A DNA stretch of 37,635 nt from JABDPF01 sp036351575 (GTDB lineage Bacteria > Pseudomonadota > Gammaproteobacteria > Xanthomonadales > SZUA-36): positions 1-37,635 of the forward strand of contig JAZBPJ010000138.1 in the NCBI GenBank assembly GCA_036351575.1. Direction: 5' to 3'. Under the pieces are notes generated by a model. The model was not told where the DNA came from and made no database searches. It saw only the letters and a program-made list of their open reading frames with translations. The position numbers and the translations under genes are program-made. Shown piece by piece: positions 1 through 7,275 of the stretch (its first letter is position 1; each line of letters opens with the position of its first letter).

Positions 1-23
1 CCAATTAGCGTAACGTTCATCTC

Positions 24-100
24 GGACACCTCTTGTCGTTTATTGAAGTACGAAACTCAATAATGGCGCATCACGACGCCGATTAGTGCAAGAGGTGTCC
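24..100. mobile_element. Candidate 77-bp miniature inverted-repeat element (MITE-like)
   Basis: A perfect 12-bp terminal inverted repeat, GGACACCTCTTG at 24-35 and its reverse complement at 89-100, is bounded on both sides by the same 5-bp word ATCTC (19-23 and 101-105), as a target-site duplication would be. Inside lies a second perfect inverted repeat, TTATTGA at 40-46 against TCAATAA at 57-63, and a short GGCG/CGCC pair at 65-68 and 77-80. The single strand could therefore fold into a three-way junction. No reading frame fits inside. The terminal repeats and flanking duplication are seen directly. That it moved by transposition is inference. It could instead be a structured RNA or the processed 3' end of a gene lying left of the window. 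Confidence 0.5.
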
Positions 101-105
101 ATCTC

Positions 106-297
106 ATCATCCCTGTGGCGCTTGTCTTGCCGCCATCCAGGCGTCAAACACCCCTGGACAGCGATATACGGCATCACGGCAACTGCCTCCGTCAGAGCGC
201 GCTTTCCAGCCAGCCAAACACTTGCAGTAGATCAAGGCCGTAACCGTCACGGCGGGCTACCATGCCTGCGTCCCCCCGCAGTGATGGGTTACATGTC
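106..297. other. Upstream region without a recognisable gene
   Basis: Between the miniature element and the first gene I see no convincing coding sequence. The short frames here have no recognisable protein features. No clear -35/-10 pair or strong ribosome-binding site precedes the ATG at 298. The promoter of the CpgS-like gene should lie here or within the miniature element, but I cannot place it. Confidence 0.5.
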
Positions 298-1623
298 ATG
301 AAAAAACAATACGATTGCATCGTCATGGGCGCCGCAGGGCGTGATTTCCACGTTTTTCTTTCCTTCCTTCGCGGCAACGAGCATTTTCGCGTCAAGGCGT
401 TCACCGCGACGCAGATCCCGTTCATCACGGAGCGAAAATTTCCGCAGGCGCTGGCCGGTCCGGGTTACGAGGATGACATTCCGATTTACGACGAGTCGGA
501 ACTGCCCCGGCTGATCGACGAGATGGACATCGATTTCGTCTTTTTCGCTTACAGCGATATTTCGCATGCCGACCTGATGCACAAGTCGAGCATGGTGCAG
601 GCGGCGGGCGCGAGTTTCATCATTGCGGGTCCCGACCATACCCAGCTGGTCTCGGACAAGCCGGTGGTAAGCATTACCGCAACCCGCACCGGCGCCGGCA
701 AGAGCCCCCTGACGCAATTTTTGGCGCGCTACCTGACCGACCAGGGCAAAAAAACAGCCGTGATTCGTCATCCGATGCCTTACGGCAACCTGGAAATGCA
801 GGCTGTGCAGCGTTTCGCCACTCCCGAAGACCTCGACCGGCACGAGTGCACGATCGAAGAGCGCGAAGAGTACGCGCCTTACGTCGATATGGGCATACCG
901 ATATACGCCGGCGTGGACTACCAGGGCATCCTGGACGAGTCCTCACGCGAAGCCGATATTGTCATGTGGGACGGTGGCAACAACGATTTTTCCTTTATCA
1001 GGCCCGACCTGGATATCGTGGTGGTCGACGCGCTTCGGGCCGGTCACGAGATCGATTATTTTCCGGGCGAGGTGAATTTCCGTCGCGCCGACATACTCGT
1101 CATCGGCAAGGTGAACTCGGCCGCCCCGGGCGCGGTTGAAGGTATTCGTGAGCGCGCCAAGGCGCTCAATCCGGATGCCCTTATCGTGACCGCCGATCTC
1201 GAAGTCGCCATTGACCGGCCGGACCTGATCGAGGGCCGTAAAGTGCTGGTGATCGAGGACGGTCCGACCGTCACCCACGGCGGCATGGCGTTTGGCGCCG
1301 GCATCGTCGCGGCAGAACGCCAGGGTGCGACTCCGGTCGAACCGCGGCCGTACGCGGTCGGCACCATCGCCGAGACCTACGAGGCATACCCGCACATGCA
1401 GCGCATTCTTCCCGCGATGGGTTACTCGAAAGAGCAGCGCAAGTCACTGGCCGAGACCATCAACGCCTGCGCGGCTGCTGAACAGGTCGCCTGTGTCGTG
1501 GATGCCAGCCCGGCGCGACTCGATCGCATGCTTAAAATCGACGTGCCGATGGTGCGGGTGACCTACCGCTTCAGGCAGATCGACGGGGACCCGATAGAGG
1601 AACGTGTGCTGGGTTTGATCTGA
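298..1623 (+). CDS. CpgS-like P-loop GTPase/synthetase (COG2403-type)
   Basis: This 441-aa protein resembles the cyclic 2,3-diphosphoglycerate synthetase / predicted GTPase family (COG2403). The N-terminus has a Rossmann-like strand and glycine turn (IVMGAAGRDFHVF, about residues 8-20). A P-loop, TRTGAGKS, lies at about 129-136, and a later MWDGGNNDF segment is followed by hydrophobic strands ending in ADILVIGKVN. The archaeal founding member makes a cyclic phosphate of 2,3-bisphosphoglycerate. Bacterial homologues have no settled substrate that I know of, so the reaction here is open. I chose ATG 298 because the protein then begins MKKQYDCIVMG at the first strand. An in-frame start at 262 would add 12 uncharacteristic residues. 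There is no obvious Shine-Dalgarno sequence. A strong palindrome follows the stop codon, so it is probably transcribed alone. Confidence 0.75.
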   Translation: MKKQYDCIVMGAAGRDFHVFLSFLRGNEHFRVKAFTATQIPFITERKFPQALAGPGYEDDIPIYDESELPRLIDEMDIDFVFFAYSDISHADLMHKSSMVQAAGASFIIAGPDHTQLVSDKPVVSITATRTGAGKSPLTQFLARYLTDQGKKTAVIRHPMPYGNLEMQAVQRFATPEDLDRHECTIEEREEYAPYVDMGIPIYAGVDYQGILDESSREADIVMWDGGNNDFSFIRPDLDIVVVDALRAGHEIDYFPGEVNFRRADILVIGKVNSAAPGAVEGIRERAKALNPDALIVTADLEVAIDRPDLIEGRKVLVIEDGPTVTHGGMAFGAGIVAAERQGATPVEPRPYAVGTIAETYEAYPHMQRILPAMGYSKEQRKSLAETINACAAAEQVACVVDASPARLDRMLKIDVPMVRVTYRFRQIDGDPIEERVLGLI

Positions 1624-1633
1624 TCAGAACAAG

Positions 1634-1674
1634 CGCCCCTGCCGCCGGCGGCAGGGGCGGTCGTTGTGCTTTTT
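1634..1674 (+). terminator. Probable intrinsic terminator after the CpgS-like gene
   Basis: A perfect 26-bp GC palindrome, left arm CGCCCCTGCCGCC at 1634-1646 and its exact complement at 1647-1659, begins 10 bp after the stop codon. A short T run (1670-1674) follows, but only ten bases past the stem, so termination may be inefficient or the palindrome may have another role. It separates the CpgS-like gene from fabH. Confidence 0.55.
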
Positions 1675-1723
1675 ACGGGACACTGCTAGTCTGCCGGAAT
1701 CCTTTTTCAGTAGCGTTTCGCTT

Positions 1724-2794
1724 ATGGCCAAGTACGCAGACATTACCGGCTGGGGCAAGTGCATGCCTCCGGCCATACTCAGCAACGACGATTTTGCATC
1801 CGTCATCGATACGTCGGACGAGTGGATTCGCACACGCAGCGGGATCAGTGAACGGCGCGTGTCGCATGTGCCCAACAGCGACCTGGCAGCGGTTGCCGCG
1901 AAGCGAGCGATGGCGGCAGCGGGTGCCCAAGCGGAAGAAATCGACCTGCTAATCCTGGCGACCACGTCGGGCGACAACATCGTGCCGTCGACAGCCGCTT
2001 ACGTGCAGGCAAAAACGGATACGCTCAAGGCGGCGGTATTCGATCTCAACGCGGGCTGCAGCGGCTTCATTTACGGGCTCCAGACCGCCACCGCCATGAT
2101 TCGCTCCGCCGGCTACAAAAAGGCGCTGGTGATCGGTTCAGAGCGCCTGACCTGGCTGATCAATTTTTCTGATCGCAGTTCCGGCGTGCTGTTCGGCGAC
2201 GGCGCCGGCGCGGTGGTAGTTGAACCCTCGCAAGAGGAGTCCGGCCTGCTTTCGGCCCATCTCGGCTGCGACGGCCGCAAAGCCCATATTCTCGAAGTTC
2301 CGAATTCGGGGACCGGCGGCTACCGTTTTCGCGAGAACTACAACATTTTTGATATCAATTTCGACGGGCGCGAAATTTTCAAGCTCGCCGTCAAGGGCAT
2401 GGCCTCCGAGGTCAAAAAGGTCCTGGCCGAGGTTGGACTGCAGCGCGAGGATATCGACCTGATCATTCCCCACCAGGCCAACCTGCGCATCATCGAGTCC
2501 CTCGCGCATTTTCTGAAGTCGCCGATGGACAAGGTGGCGGTCAACATACAGAACTACGGCAATACCTCGGCCGCGACGATACCGGTGGCGCTGTGTGAAA
2601 TGCTGGAGCAGGGACGCATCGCGCCGGGCGACCGCATCATGCTCGCCGCGTTCGGTGCGGGCCTGACACGCGCCGCCGGGCTGCTGCGCTGGGGCCCGCG
2701 GGTGACGCCGCTCGGCGAAAGTGACGCGGAATTGCCGCCCTGCGATCAAACGGCCCTGGAAATCCTGGGCGATGCGATCAAGCATACCCTTTGA
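1724..2794 (+). CDS. fabH: Beta-ketoacyl-ACP synthase III (FabH)
   Basis: FabH condenses acetyl-CoA with malonyl-ACP to start type II fatty-acid synthesis in the cytoplasm. From ATG 1724 the protein is 356 aa. The catalytic triad is at the textbook positions: Cys112 in NAGCSGF, His250 in PHQANLRI and Asn280 in NYGNTSAATIP. DTSDEWI near the N-terminus and FGDGAGAVVVE in the middle are also family hallmarks. The C-terminus runs about 30 residues past the usual GAGLTRAAGLLRW end, with no recognised motif. An upstream in-frame ATG at 1664 is rejected because the added residues do not resemble FabH. No good ribosome-binding site is visible. The gene stands alone rather than in a fab cluster, so it may be a second FabH or one for unusual primers; the sequence does not decide this. 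Confidence 0.93.
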   Translation: MAKYADITGWGKCMPPAILSNDDFASVIDTSDEWIRTRSGISERRVSHVPNSDLAAVAAKRAMAAAGAQAEEIDLLILATTSGDNIVPSTAAYVQAKTDTLKAAVFDLNAGCSGFIYGLQTATAMIRSAGYKKALVIGSERLTWLINFSDRSSGVLFGDGAGAVVVEPSQEESGLLSAHLGCDGRKAHILEVPNSGTGGYRFRENYNIFDINFDGREIFKLAVKGMASEVKKVLAEVGLQREDIDLIIPHQANLRIIESLAHFLKSPMDKVAVNIQNYGNTSAATIPVALCEMLEQGRIAPGDRIMLAAFGAGLTRAAGLLRWGPRVTPLGESDAELPPCDQTALEILGDAIKHTL

Positions 2795-2804
2795 TCGTGC
2801 GCGG

Positions 2805-2906
2805 TTGTCATCCCGGAATTCGCGCAGCGAATATCCTTTGTCATCCCGGAATTCGCGCAGCGAATATCCTTTGTCATCCCGGAATTCGCTCAGCGAATAT
2901 CCGGGA
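2805..2906. repeat. Three tandem 33-bp palindromic repeats
   Basis: Copies start at 2805, 2838 and 2871, each opening TTGTCATCCCGGAATTCGC. Copies 1 and 2 agree throughout, and copy 3 has one substitution in its centre (GCTCAGC for GCGCAGC). Each folds into an imperfect hairpin, GGAATTCGC against GCGAATATCC with a bulged base. Only the last copy ends with the full closing CCGGGA. The array lies between the convergent fabH and ppdK genes. Copies abut directly with no spacers, so it is not a CRISPR array. It looks like an intergenic REP-type palindrome amplified by slippage. Read through on the minus strand it gives a spurious repetitive peptide, not a gene. Confidence 0.85.
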
Positions 2907-2930
2907 CCTTCTTCCAATTTACTGCGATCT

Positions 2931-2966
2931 CACAAAAAAAGGCCGGGAAATATCCCGGCCTTTCTC
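2931..2966 (-). terminator. Intrinsic terminator of ppdK
   Basis: A perfect 8-bp stem, GGCCGGGA at 2941-2948 and its complement at 2953-2960, has a 4-base loop and A/T flanks that lengthen it. On the minus strand it is followed by seven T residues (complement of A2934-2940), a classic terminator 25 bp past the ppdK stop. The plus strand has only TTTCTC, so fabH read-through would be stopped less well. Confidence 0.9.
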
Positions 2967-2988
2967 ATTAACAACCGAACGATTTCAA

Positions 2989-5706
2989 TCAGTCGTCCGC
3001 CAGCGCAGCGTGCGCTGCCGCCAGGCGCGCGATCGGCACGCGGAAGGGTGAACAACTCACGTAGTCCACACCCAGCTTGTGGCAGAGATGGATCGACTTC
3101 GGATCACCGCCGTGCTCGCCGCAAACACCGATTTCCAGAGAAGCACGGGTCTTGCGTCCTTCCTCGATCGCAAGTTCCATCAGGCGTCCGACTCCCTTCG
3201 GATCGATGCTGGTGAACGGATTGTCTTTCAGCATGCGTGTCTGCATGTAGTGCACCAGGAAGCCGGTTTCGGCGTCGTCGCGCGAGATACCGTAGGTCGT
3301 CTGCGTCAGGTCGTTGGTGCCGAAGGAGAAGAATTCGGCCGTGCCGGCGATTTCCCCTGCGGTTAGCGCCGCTCGCGGAATCTCGATCATGGTGCCGAAT
3401 ATCATCGGGACTTCCACACCCGCCTCGGCGCAGACCCGTTTCGCAATCTCGGTCAGCGGACCGACAATGGCCTCGAGTTCTCCGACGTGCGATACCAGGG
3501 GTATCATCACTTCGGGGTGCACGTCGATTCCATCCTCGGCGCAGCGGGACGCGGCTTCGAATATGGCTTGCACCTGCATCTCGTACAGGCGCGGGATGAG
3601 TATGCCGAGGCGGACGCCGCGGGTGCCGAGCATCGGGTTCGACTCGTGCAGCGACTCGACGCGTTCCAGCAATGCTGTTTTCTGCCGGATTTTTTCCAGC
3701 GTCGCGTCCATTTCCTTGAGACTGGTCATGTGCTGCAGGTGCAGCTTGAGATCGGTCAGTTCCAGCATCAGGTCGTGCGCGGAGGGCAGGAACTCGTGCA
3801 GCGGCGGATCCAGCAGGCGAATGATGACGGGCAGCCCGTCCATGGCCCGGAACAGGCCGTCGAAATCGCTGCGCTGCATCGGCATCAGCTGATCGATGGC
3901 TTCGAAACGCTCGGCATCGTTAGCCGCGGTGATCATGCGCTGCATGATCGGCAGACGCTCTTCGGCGAAGAACATGTGCTCCGTGCGGCACAGCCCGATG
4001 CCCTTGGCGCCGTACTCCCGGGCGCGCTCGGCGTCCGCCGGGTAGTCCGCGTTGGCGCGTACGCCCAGTGTGCGGAACTCGTCGGCCCATTCGAGGACTT
4101 TAAGCAGGTAAGGGTCCTTGATGTCCGGTTCCACGGTCGGCAGGTTGGCGTGGTAAATCAGGCCGAGGTTGCCGTCGATGGACAGGTACTCGCCTTCACG
4201 AATGACCAGGTCCTCGCCGATCGACATGCAGTGGTTTTCCAGGTCGATCTCGATTGCATCGACACCGACGACCGCCGGCGTGCCGAACTGGCGCGCGACG
4301 AGGGCCGCGTGGCTGGTGCGACCGCCCTTGGACGTCACCACGCCCTTTGCGGCCAGCATGCCGTGCACGTCGTCGGGACGGGTTTCGGGCCGGACCAGGA
4401 TGACGTTCTTGCCTTCTTCTTTGGCCCAGCGTTCCGCCAGGTCCGGCTCGAAGGCGATCACGCCGACGGCCGCGCCCGGGGAGACATTGAGACCCTCGGC
4501 GATCGGCGAGGCGTTTTTGACGGCTTCCGGGTCGAGTTGGGGATGCAGGAAGAAATCGATCTGCTCGGGCTTGACGCGTTTGACCGCTTCTTCGCGGCTG
4601 ATCAGGCCCTCTTCGACCATGTCGACCGCGATGCGGACCTCGGCTTGTGCGGTGCGCTTGCCGTCGCGGGTCTGCAGCAGCCACATCTTGCCCTGTTCCA
4701 CCGTGAATTCCATGTCCTGCATGTTGCGGTGGTGTTTTTCGAGGCGGTCGGAAATCTCCTGCAGTTCCTTGTACATTTCCGGCATGATGTCGCCCATCTC
4801 GGAAATGCGCATGGTCTGGCGGGTGCCGGCTACCACGTCCTCGCCCTGGGCGTTGACCAGGAAGTCGCCCTCCAGGTGCGGATCGCCGGTGGTGGCGTTG
4901 CGCGACATGAAGACGCCGGTGGCGGAATCTTCGCCCATGTTGCCGAACACCATCGTCTGGATGTTGACGGCCGTGCCGAGGTCGTGCGGAATGTTGCTGG
5001 CGTTGCGGTAGTCGATGGCGCGTTTACCGTTCCAGGACTTGAACACGGCCTCGGTCGCCAGGCGCAGCTGCTCGTAAGGATCCGACGGGAACTTTGTGCC
5101 GGTGTAGGTCTTGAAGATTTTCTTGAAGCGCTGGGTTACCGATTTCCAGGCCTCGGCGTCCAGCTCCGTGTCGGATTTTACGCGGGATTCACGCCGCTGG
5201 GCGGTGATCACGGCTTCGAACACCTCGTCGGGCACACCCATCACGACCGATCCGAACATGTGGATCAGGCGGCGATAGATGTCCCAGGCAAAACGCGGGC
5301 GGTGCGCCCGGGTGGCCAGGATCTCGACGATTTCGTCGTTCAGGCCGATGTTCAGGATCGTGTCCATCATGCCGGGCATTGAGAATTTCGCGCCGGAACG
5401 GCAGGACACGAGCAGGGGGTTGTCGGGATCGCCGAACTTTTTGCCGGTCTGTTCCTCGAGCGATTTGACGGATGCGAGGATCTGTTCCCAGGAGTCGCCC
5501 GGGAATGTTTCACCGGCTTCCAGGTAGTCGTTGCAGGTCTCGGTGGTCACGGTGAAACCGGGGGGAACCGGTATGTCGAGCCGCGTTGCGTCAAGCAGGT
5601 TGGCGCCCTTGCCGCCAAGCAGGCTGCGAACGGCTTCCCAATCCTGTCCGCACTTGTCCATCGCCGCATCGTAATCGTTGAAGAGGTATACGTATTTCTG
5701 TGTCAT
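2989..5706 (-). CDS. ppdK: Pyruvate, phosphate dikinase
   Basis: PPDK interconverts pyruvate, ATP and phosphate with phosphoenolpyruvate, AMP and pyrophosphate in the cytoplasm. It can work in either glycolytic or gluconeogenic direction. From ATG 5706 the protein is 905 aa, close to the family norm. The N-terminal ATP-grasp domain starts KGANLLDATRLDIPVPPGF (about 33-51). The swivelling phosphohistidine domain has His466 in GGRTSHAALVAR. The C-terminal PEP/pyruvate barrel ends with Cys862 in GVCGEHGGDP. The start is fixed by a GGAGA ribosome-binding site (5712-5716) just upstream. An in-frame ATG at 5742 would add 12 unrelated residues. The gene is monocistronic, with its own terminator, and is divergent from the cytochrome c' gene. 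No PPDK regulatory protein gene is in the window. Confidence 0.97.
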   Translation of the reverse strand: MTQKYVYLFNDYDAAMDKCGQDWEAVRSLLGGKGANLLDATRLDIPVPPGFTVTTETCNDYLEAGETFPGDSWEQILASVKSLEEQTGKKFGDPDNPLLVSCRSGAKFSMPGMMDTILNIGLNDEIVEILATRAHRPRFAWDIYRRLIHMFGSVVMGVPDEVFEAVITAQRRESRVKSDTELDAEAWKSVTQRFKKIFKTYTGTKFPSDPYEQLRLATEAVFKSWNGKRAIDYRNASNIPHDLGTAVNIQTMVFGNMGEDSATGVFMSRNATTGDPHLEGDFLVNAQGEDVVAGTRQTMRISEMGDIMPEMYKELQEISDRLEKHHRNMQDMEFTVEQGKMWLLQTRDGKRTAQAEVRIAVDMVEEGLISREEAVKRVKPEQIDFFLHPQLDPEAVKNASPIAEGLNVSPGAAVGVIAFEPDLAERWAKEEGKNVILVRPETRPDDVHGMLAAKGVVTSKGGRTSHAALVARQFGTPAVVGVDAIEIDLENHCMSIGEDLVIREGEYLSIDGNLGLIYHANLPTVEPDIKDPYLLKVLEWADEFRTLGVRANADYPADAERAREYGAKGIGLCRTEHMFFAEERLPIMQRMITAANDAERFEAIDQLMPMQRSDFDGLFRAMDGLPVIIRLLDPPLHEFLPSAHDLMLELTDLKLHLQHMTSLKEMDATLEKIRQKTALLERVESLHESNPMLGTRGVRLGILIPRLYEMQVQAIFEAASRCAEDGIDVHPEVMIPLVSHVGELEAIVGPLTEIAKRVCAEAGVEVPMIFGTMIEIPRAALTAGEIAGTAEFFSFGTNDLTQTTYGISRDDAETGFLVHYMQTRMLKDNPFTSIDPKGVGRLMELAIEEGRKTRASLEIGVCGEHGGDPKSIHLCHKLGVDYVSCSPFRVPIARLAAAHAALADD

Positions 5707-5822
5707 TTTCGTCTCCAGGGACGGTCTTGAAATTCGCTGCAAAGTCTAACAAGAAATGATGACACTTCCGGCATCTTTAACTGACCCATGTCAACTGTCT
5801 GGCTAGCGGTTCGGCAAAGTCC

Positions 5823-5828
5823 TATACT
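5823..5828 (+). promoter_or_regulatory. Candidate -10 box for the cytochrome c' gene
   Basis: TATACT at 5823-5828 matches the sigma-70 -10 consensus in five of six bases and lies 42 bp before the ATG at 5871. No convincing -35 box sits 16-18 bp upstream, so an activator may be needed. The 164-bp interval also has to hold the divergent ppdK promoter. Confidence 0.4.
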
Positions 5829-5870
5829 GGTTCGCTGATGAATCAACCCCATGTCTGGAGGATAGAAAAT

Positions 5871-6314
5871 ATGACCCGCTTTTTTGTAGTGCTCGCAACC
5901 GCAGCCCTGATGATTCCCGCCGCAAGCTTGATGGCAGGTGATTCCCCCCAGGAGCTGCGTCATGAACTGATGGAAGACGTGGGCGGTGGCGCAAAGACGA
6001 TCGGTGGCATGCTCAAGGGCGAAAAACCGTTTGACGCGGCCGCGGCCGCGGCCGCATTCCAGGTCTGGGCGGATGCGGCCGAGACGTTCGGCGACCTGTT
6101 CCCGGAGGGCAGCGAGTCCGGTTTCGGAACCGAGGCGGCCCCCGCAATCTGGACTGACCGTGCCGGCTTTGACGCAAAGCTTGCAGAGTTCGCAGAAGCC
6201 TCCAAAGCCGCTGTAGCGGCCGCGCCGCAGGACCTGGATGCGCTCAAAGCGGCTGCCGGACCGGCCTTCGAGACCTGTAAAGGCTGCCACGAGGACTACC
6301 GGATCGAAGACTGA
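5871..6314 (+). CDS. Cytochrome c' (c-prime), periplasmic
   Basis: The 147-aa product has a cleavable signal peptide (about residues 1-22, MTRFFVVLATAALMIPAAS, ending LMA-GD). The mature part is about 125 aa, predicted helical and alanine-rich. The only heme site, CKGCH, is near the C-terminus, the arrangement typical of four-helix-bundle cytochromes c'. These proteins bind NO and related gases and protect against nitrosative stress or shuttle electrons in the periplasm. The start follows a strong GGAGG site (5857-5861); an in-frame ATG at 5838 is less likely. A diheme cytochrome c gene follows 32 bp later on the same strand, suggesting a shared transcript. Confidence 0.88.
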   Translation: MTRFFVVLATAALMIPAASLMAGDSPQELRHELMEDVGGGAKTIGGMLKGEKPFDAAAAAAAFQVWADAAETFGDLFPEGSESGFGTEAAPAIWTDRAGFDAKLAEFAEASKAAVAAAPQDLDALKAAAGPAFETCKGCHEDYRIED

Positions 6315-6346
6315 GGTCCGGGTCGAAGATCAGCGCGAGCCGCTTC

Positions 6347-7231
6347 ATGGAATGGGTCAAGAAAGCCTTCTGGATCATTCTCCTGTTCGTTGTGCTGCCC
6401 TGGGTGCTGACGCGCCCGGGCAGCTTCGATGCGGATCGCCTGCCCAACCGCAACCCCGATATCGCCAATGGTGAACGTCTGTTTCACGCTGGCGGATGCG
6501 CGTCCTGTCACGGCGAAGACCTGGCGGGCGGCCTGGAACTGAACACGGAGTTCGGAACGTTTCGCGTGCCGAACATCACACCGCACCCCGAGGCGGGAAT
6601 CGGGAACTGGTCTGACGCGGATATGGCCAACGCCATGCTGCGCGGCGTATCGCCGGAAGGGCGGCATTATTACCCGGCGTTTCCCTACGCTTCATACACG
6701 CGCATGGAACCCGGAGACATCGTCGACCTGCGGGCCTACCTCGACGAATTCGAACCCCGCCCCGATCGCAACGCGGAACACGAACTCGCCTTTCCCTTCA
6801 ACCTGCGCCGCGCCGTCGGCTTCTGGAAACTGCTTTACCTGAAGCAGCGCCCGGTGATCTCCGCCGAGGACCTGGGCGAGCACGCCCGCCGGGGGCGCTA
6901 CCTGGTCGAGGCAGTCGGCCACTGTGGGGAATGCCACACGCCCAGGGGGCTTCTGGGCGGCCTGGACCAGGAGCGCTGGCTGTCCGGGGCGGCCAACCCG
7001 GACGGCGAGGGCCGCGTTCCGAATATCACGCCGCACGAGGACGGCCTGGCCGATTGGTCGGTCGAGGATATCGCGTACTACCTCGAGTCGGGTTTTACTC
7101 CGGATTTCGACACGGTGGGCGGATCCATGGTCGAAGTGCAGGAGAATTTCGCCATGCTGCCCCGCGCAGACCTCGAAGCCGTGGCCGAATACCTGAAAGC
7201 CGTGCCGGCTCAGGCTTCGGATTCGCGCTGA
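6347..7231 (+). CDS. Membrane-anchored diheme cytochrome c
   Basis: This 294-aa protein has an uncleaved-looking N-terminal membrane helix (about 7-22) and two class I cytochrome c domains. The heme sites are CASCH at 51-55 and CGECH at 193-197. Likely axial methionines are Met120 in YASYTRM and Met261 in GGSMVEV. The repeated VPNITPH motif after each heme and the domain order match cytochrome subunits of membrane alcohol, aldehyde or gluconate dehydrogenases. No dehydrogenase subunit is adjacent, so the electron donor is unknown. It follows the cytochrome c' gene and probably shares its transcript, suggesting a periplasmic electron-transfer pair. The Shine-Dalgarno sequence is weak. Confidence 0.85.
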   Translation: MEWVKKAFWIILLFVVLPWVLTRPGSFDADRLPNRNPDIANGERLFHAGGCASCHGEDLAGGLELNTEFGTFRVPNITPHPEAGIGNWSDADMANAMLRGVSPEGRHYYPAFPYASYTRMEPGDIVDLRAYLDEFEPRPDRNAEHELAFPFNLRRAVGFWKLLYLKQRPVISAEDLGEHARRGRYLVEAVGHCGECHTPRGLLGGLDQERWLSGAANPDGEGRVPNITPHEDGLADWSVEDIAYYLESGFTPDFDTVGGSMVEVQENFAMLPRADLEAVAEYLKAVPAQASDSR

Positions 7232-7275
7232 AACAGCGAAAAAGCCCGTAGCCCGGCGATCGGCCTGCTGAACCC

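Noticed and set aside
24..100. tRNA or integron attC site
   Set aside because: The outer stem is 12 bp with no anticodon arm, T-loop or CCA end. No RYYYAAC/GTTRRRY core pair or integrase gene is seen.
2805..2906. Possible CRISPR array
   Set aside because: The repeats abut with a 33-bp period and have no unique spacers; only three copies and no cas genes.
2138..2917. Minus-strand ORF of 259 codons with a repeated peptide
   Set aside because: It is the 33-bp repeat array read through into the antisense of fabH. The repetition comes from the DNA repeat and there is no protein family signal.
3487..5382. Plus-strand ORF of 631 codons opposite ppdK
   Set aside because: It lies wholly antisense to a well-supported PPDK. 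Its long open state follows from GC-rich codon bias and its composition is unlike a folded protein.
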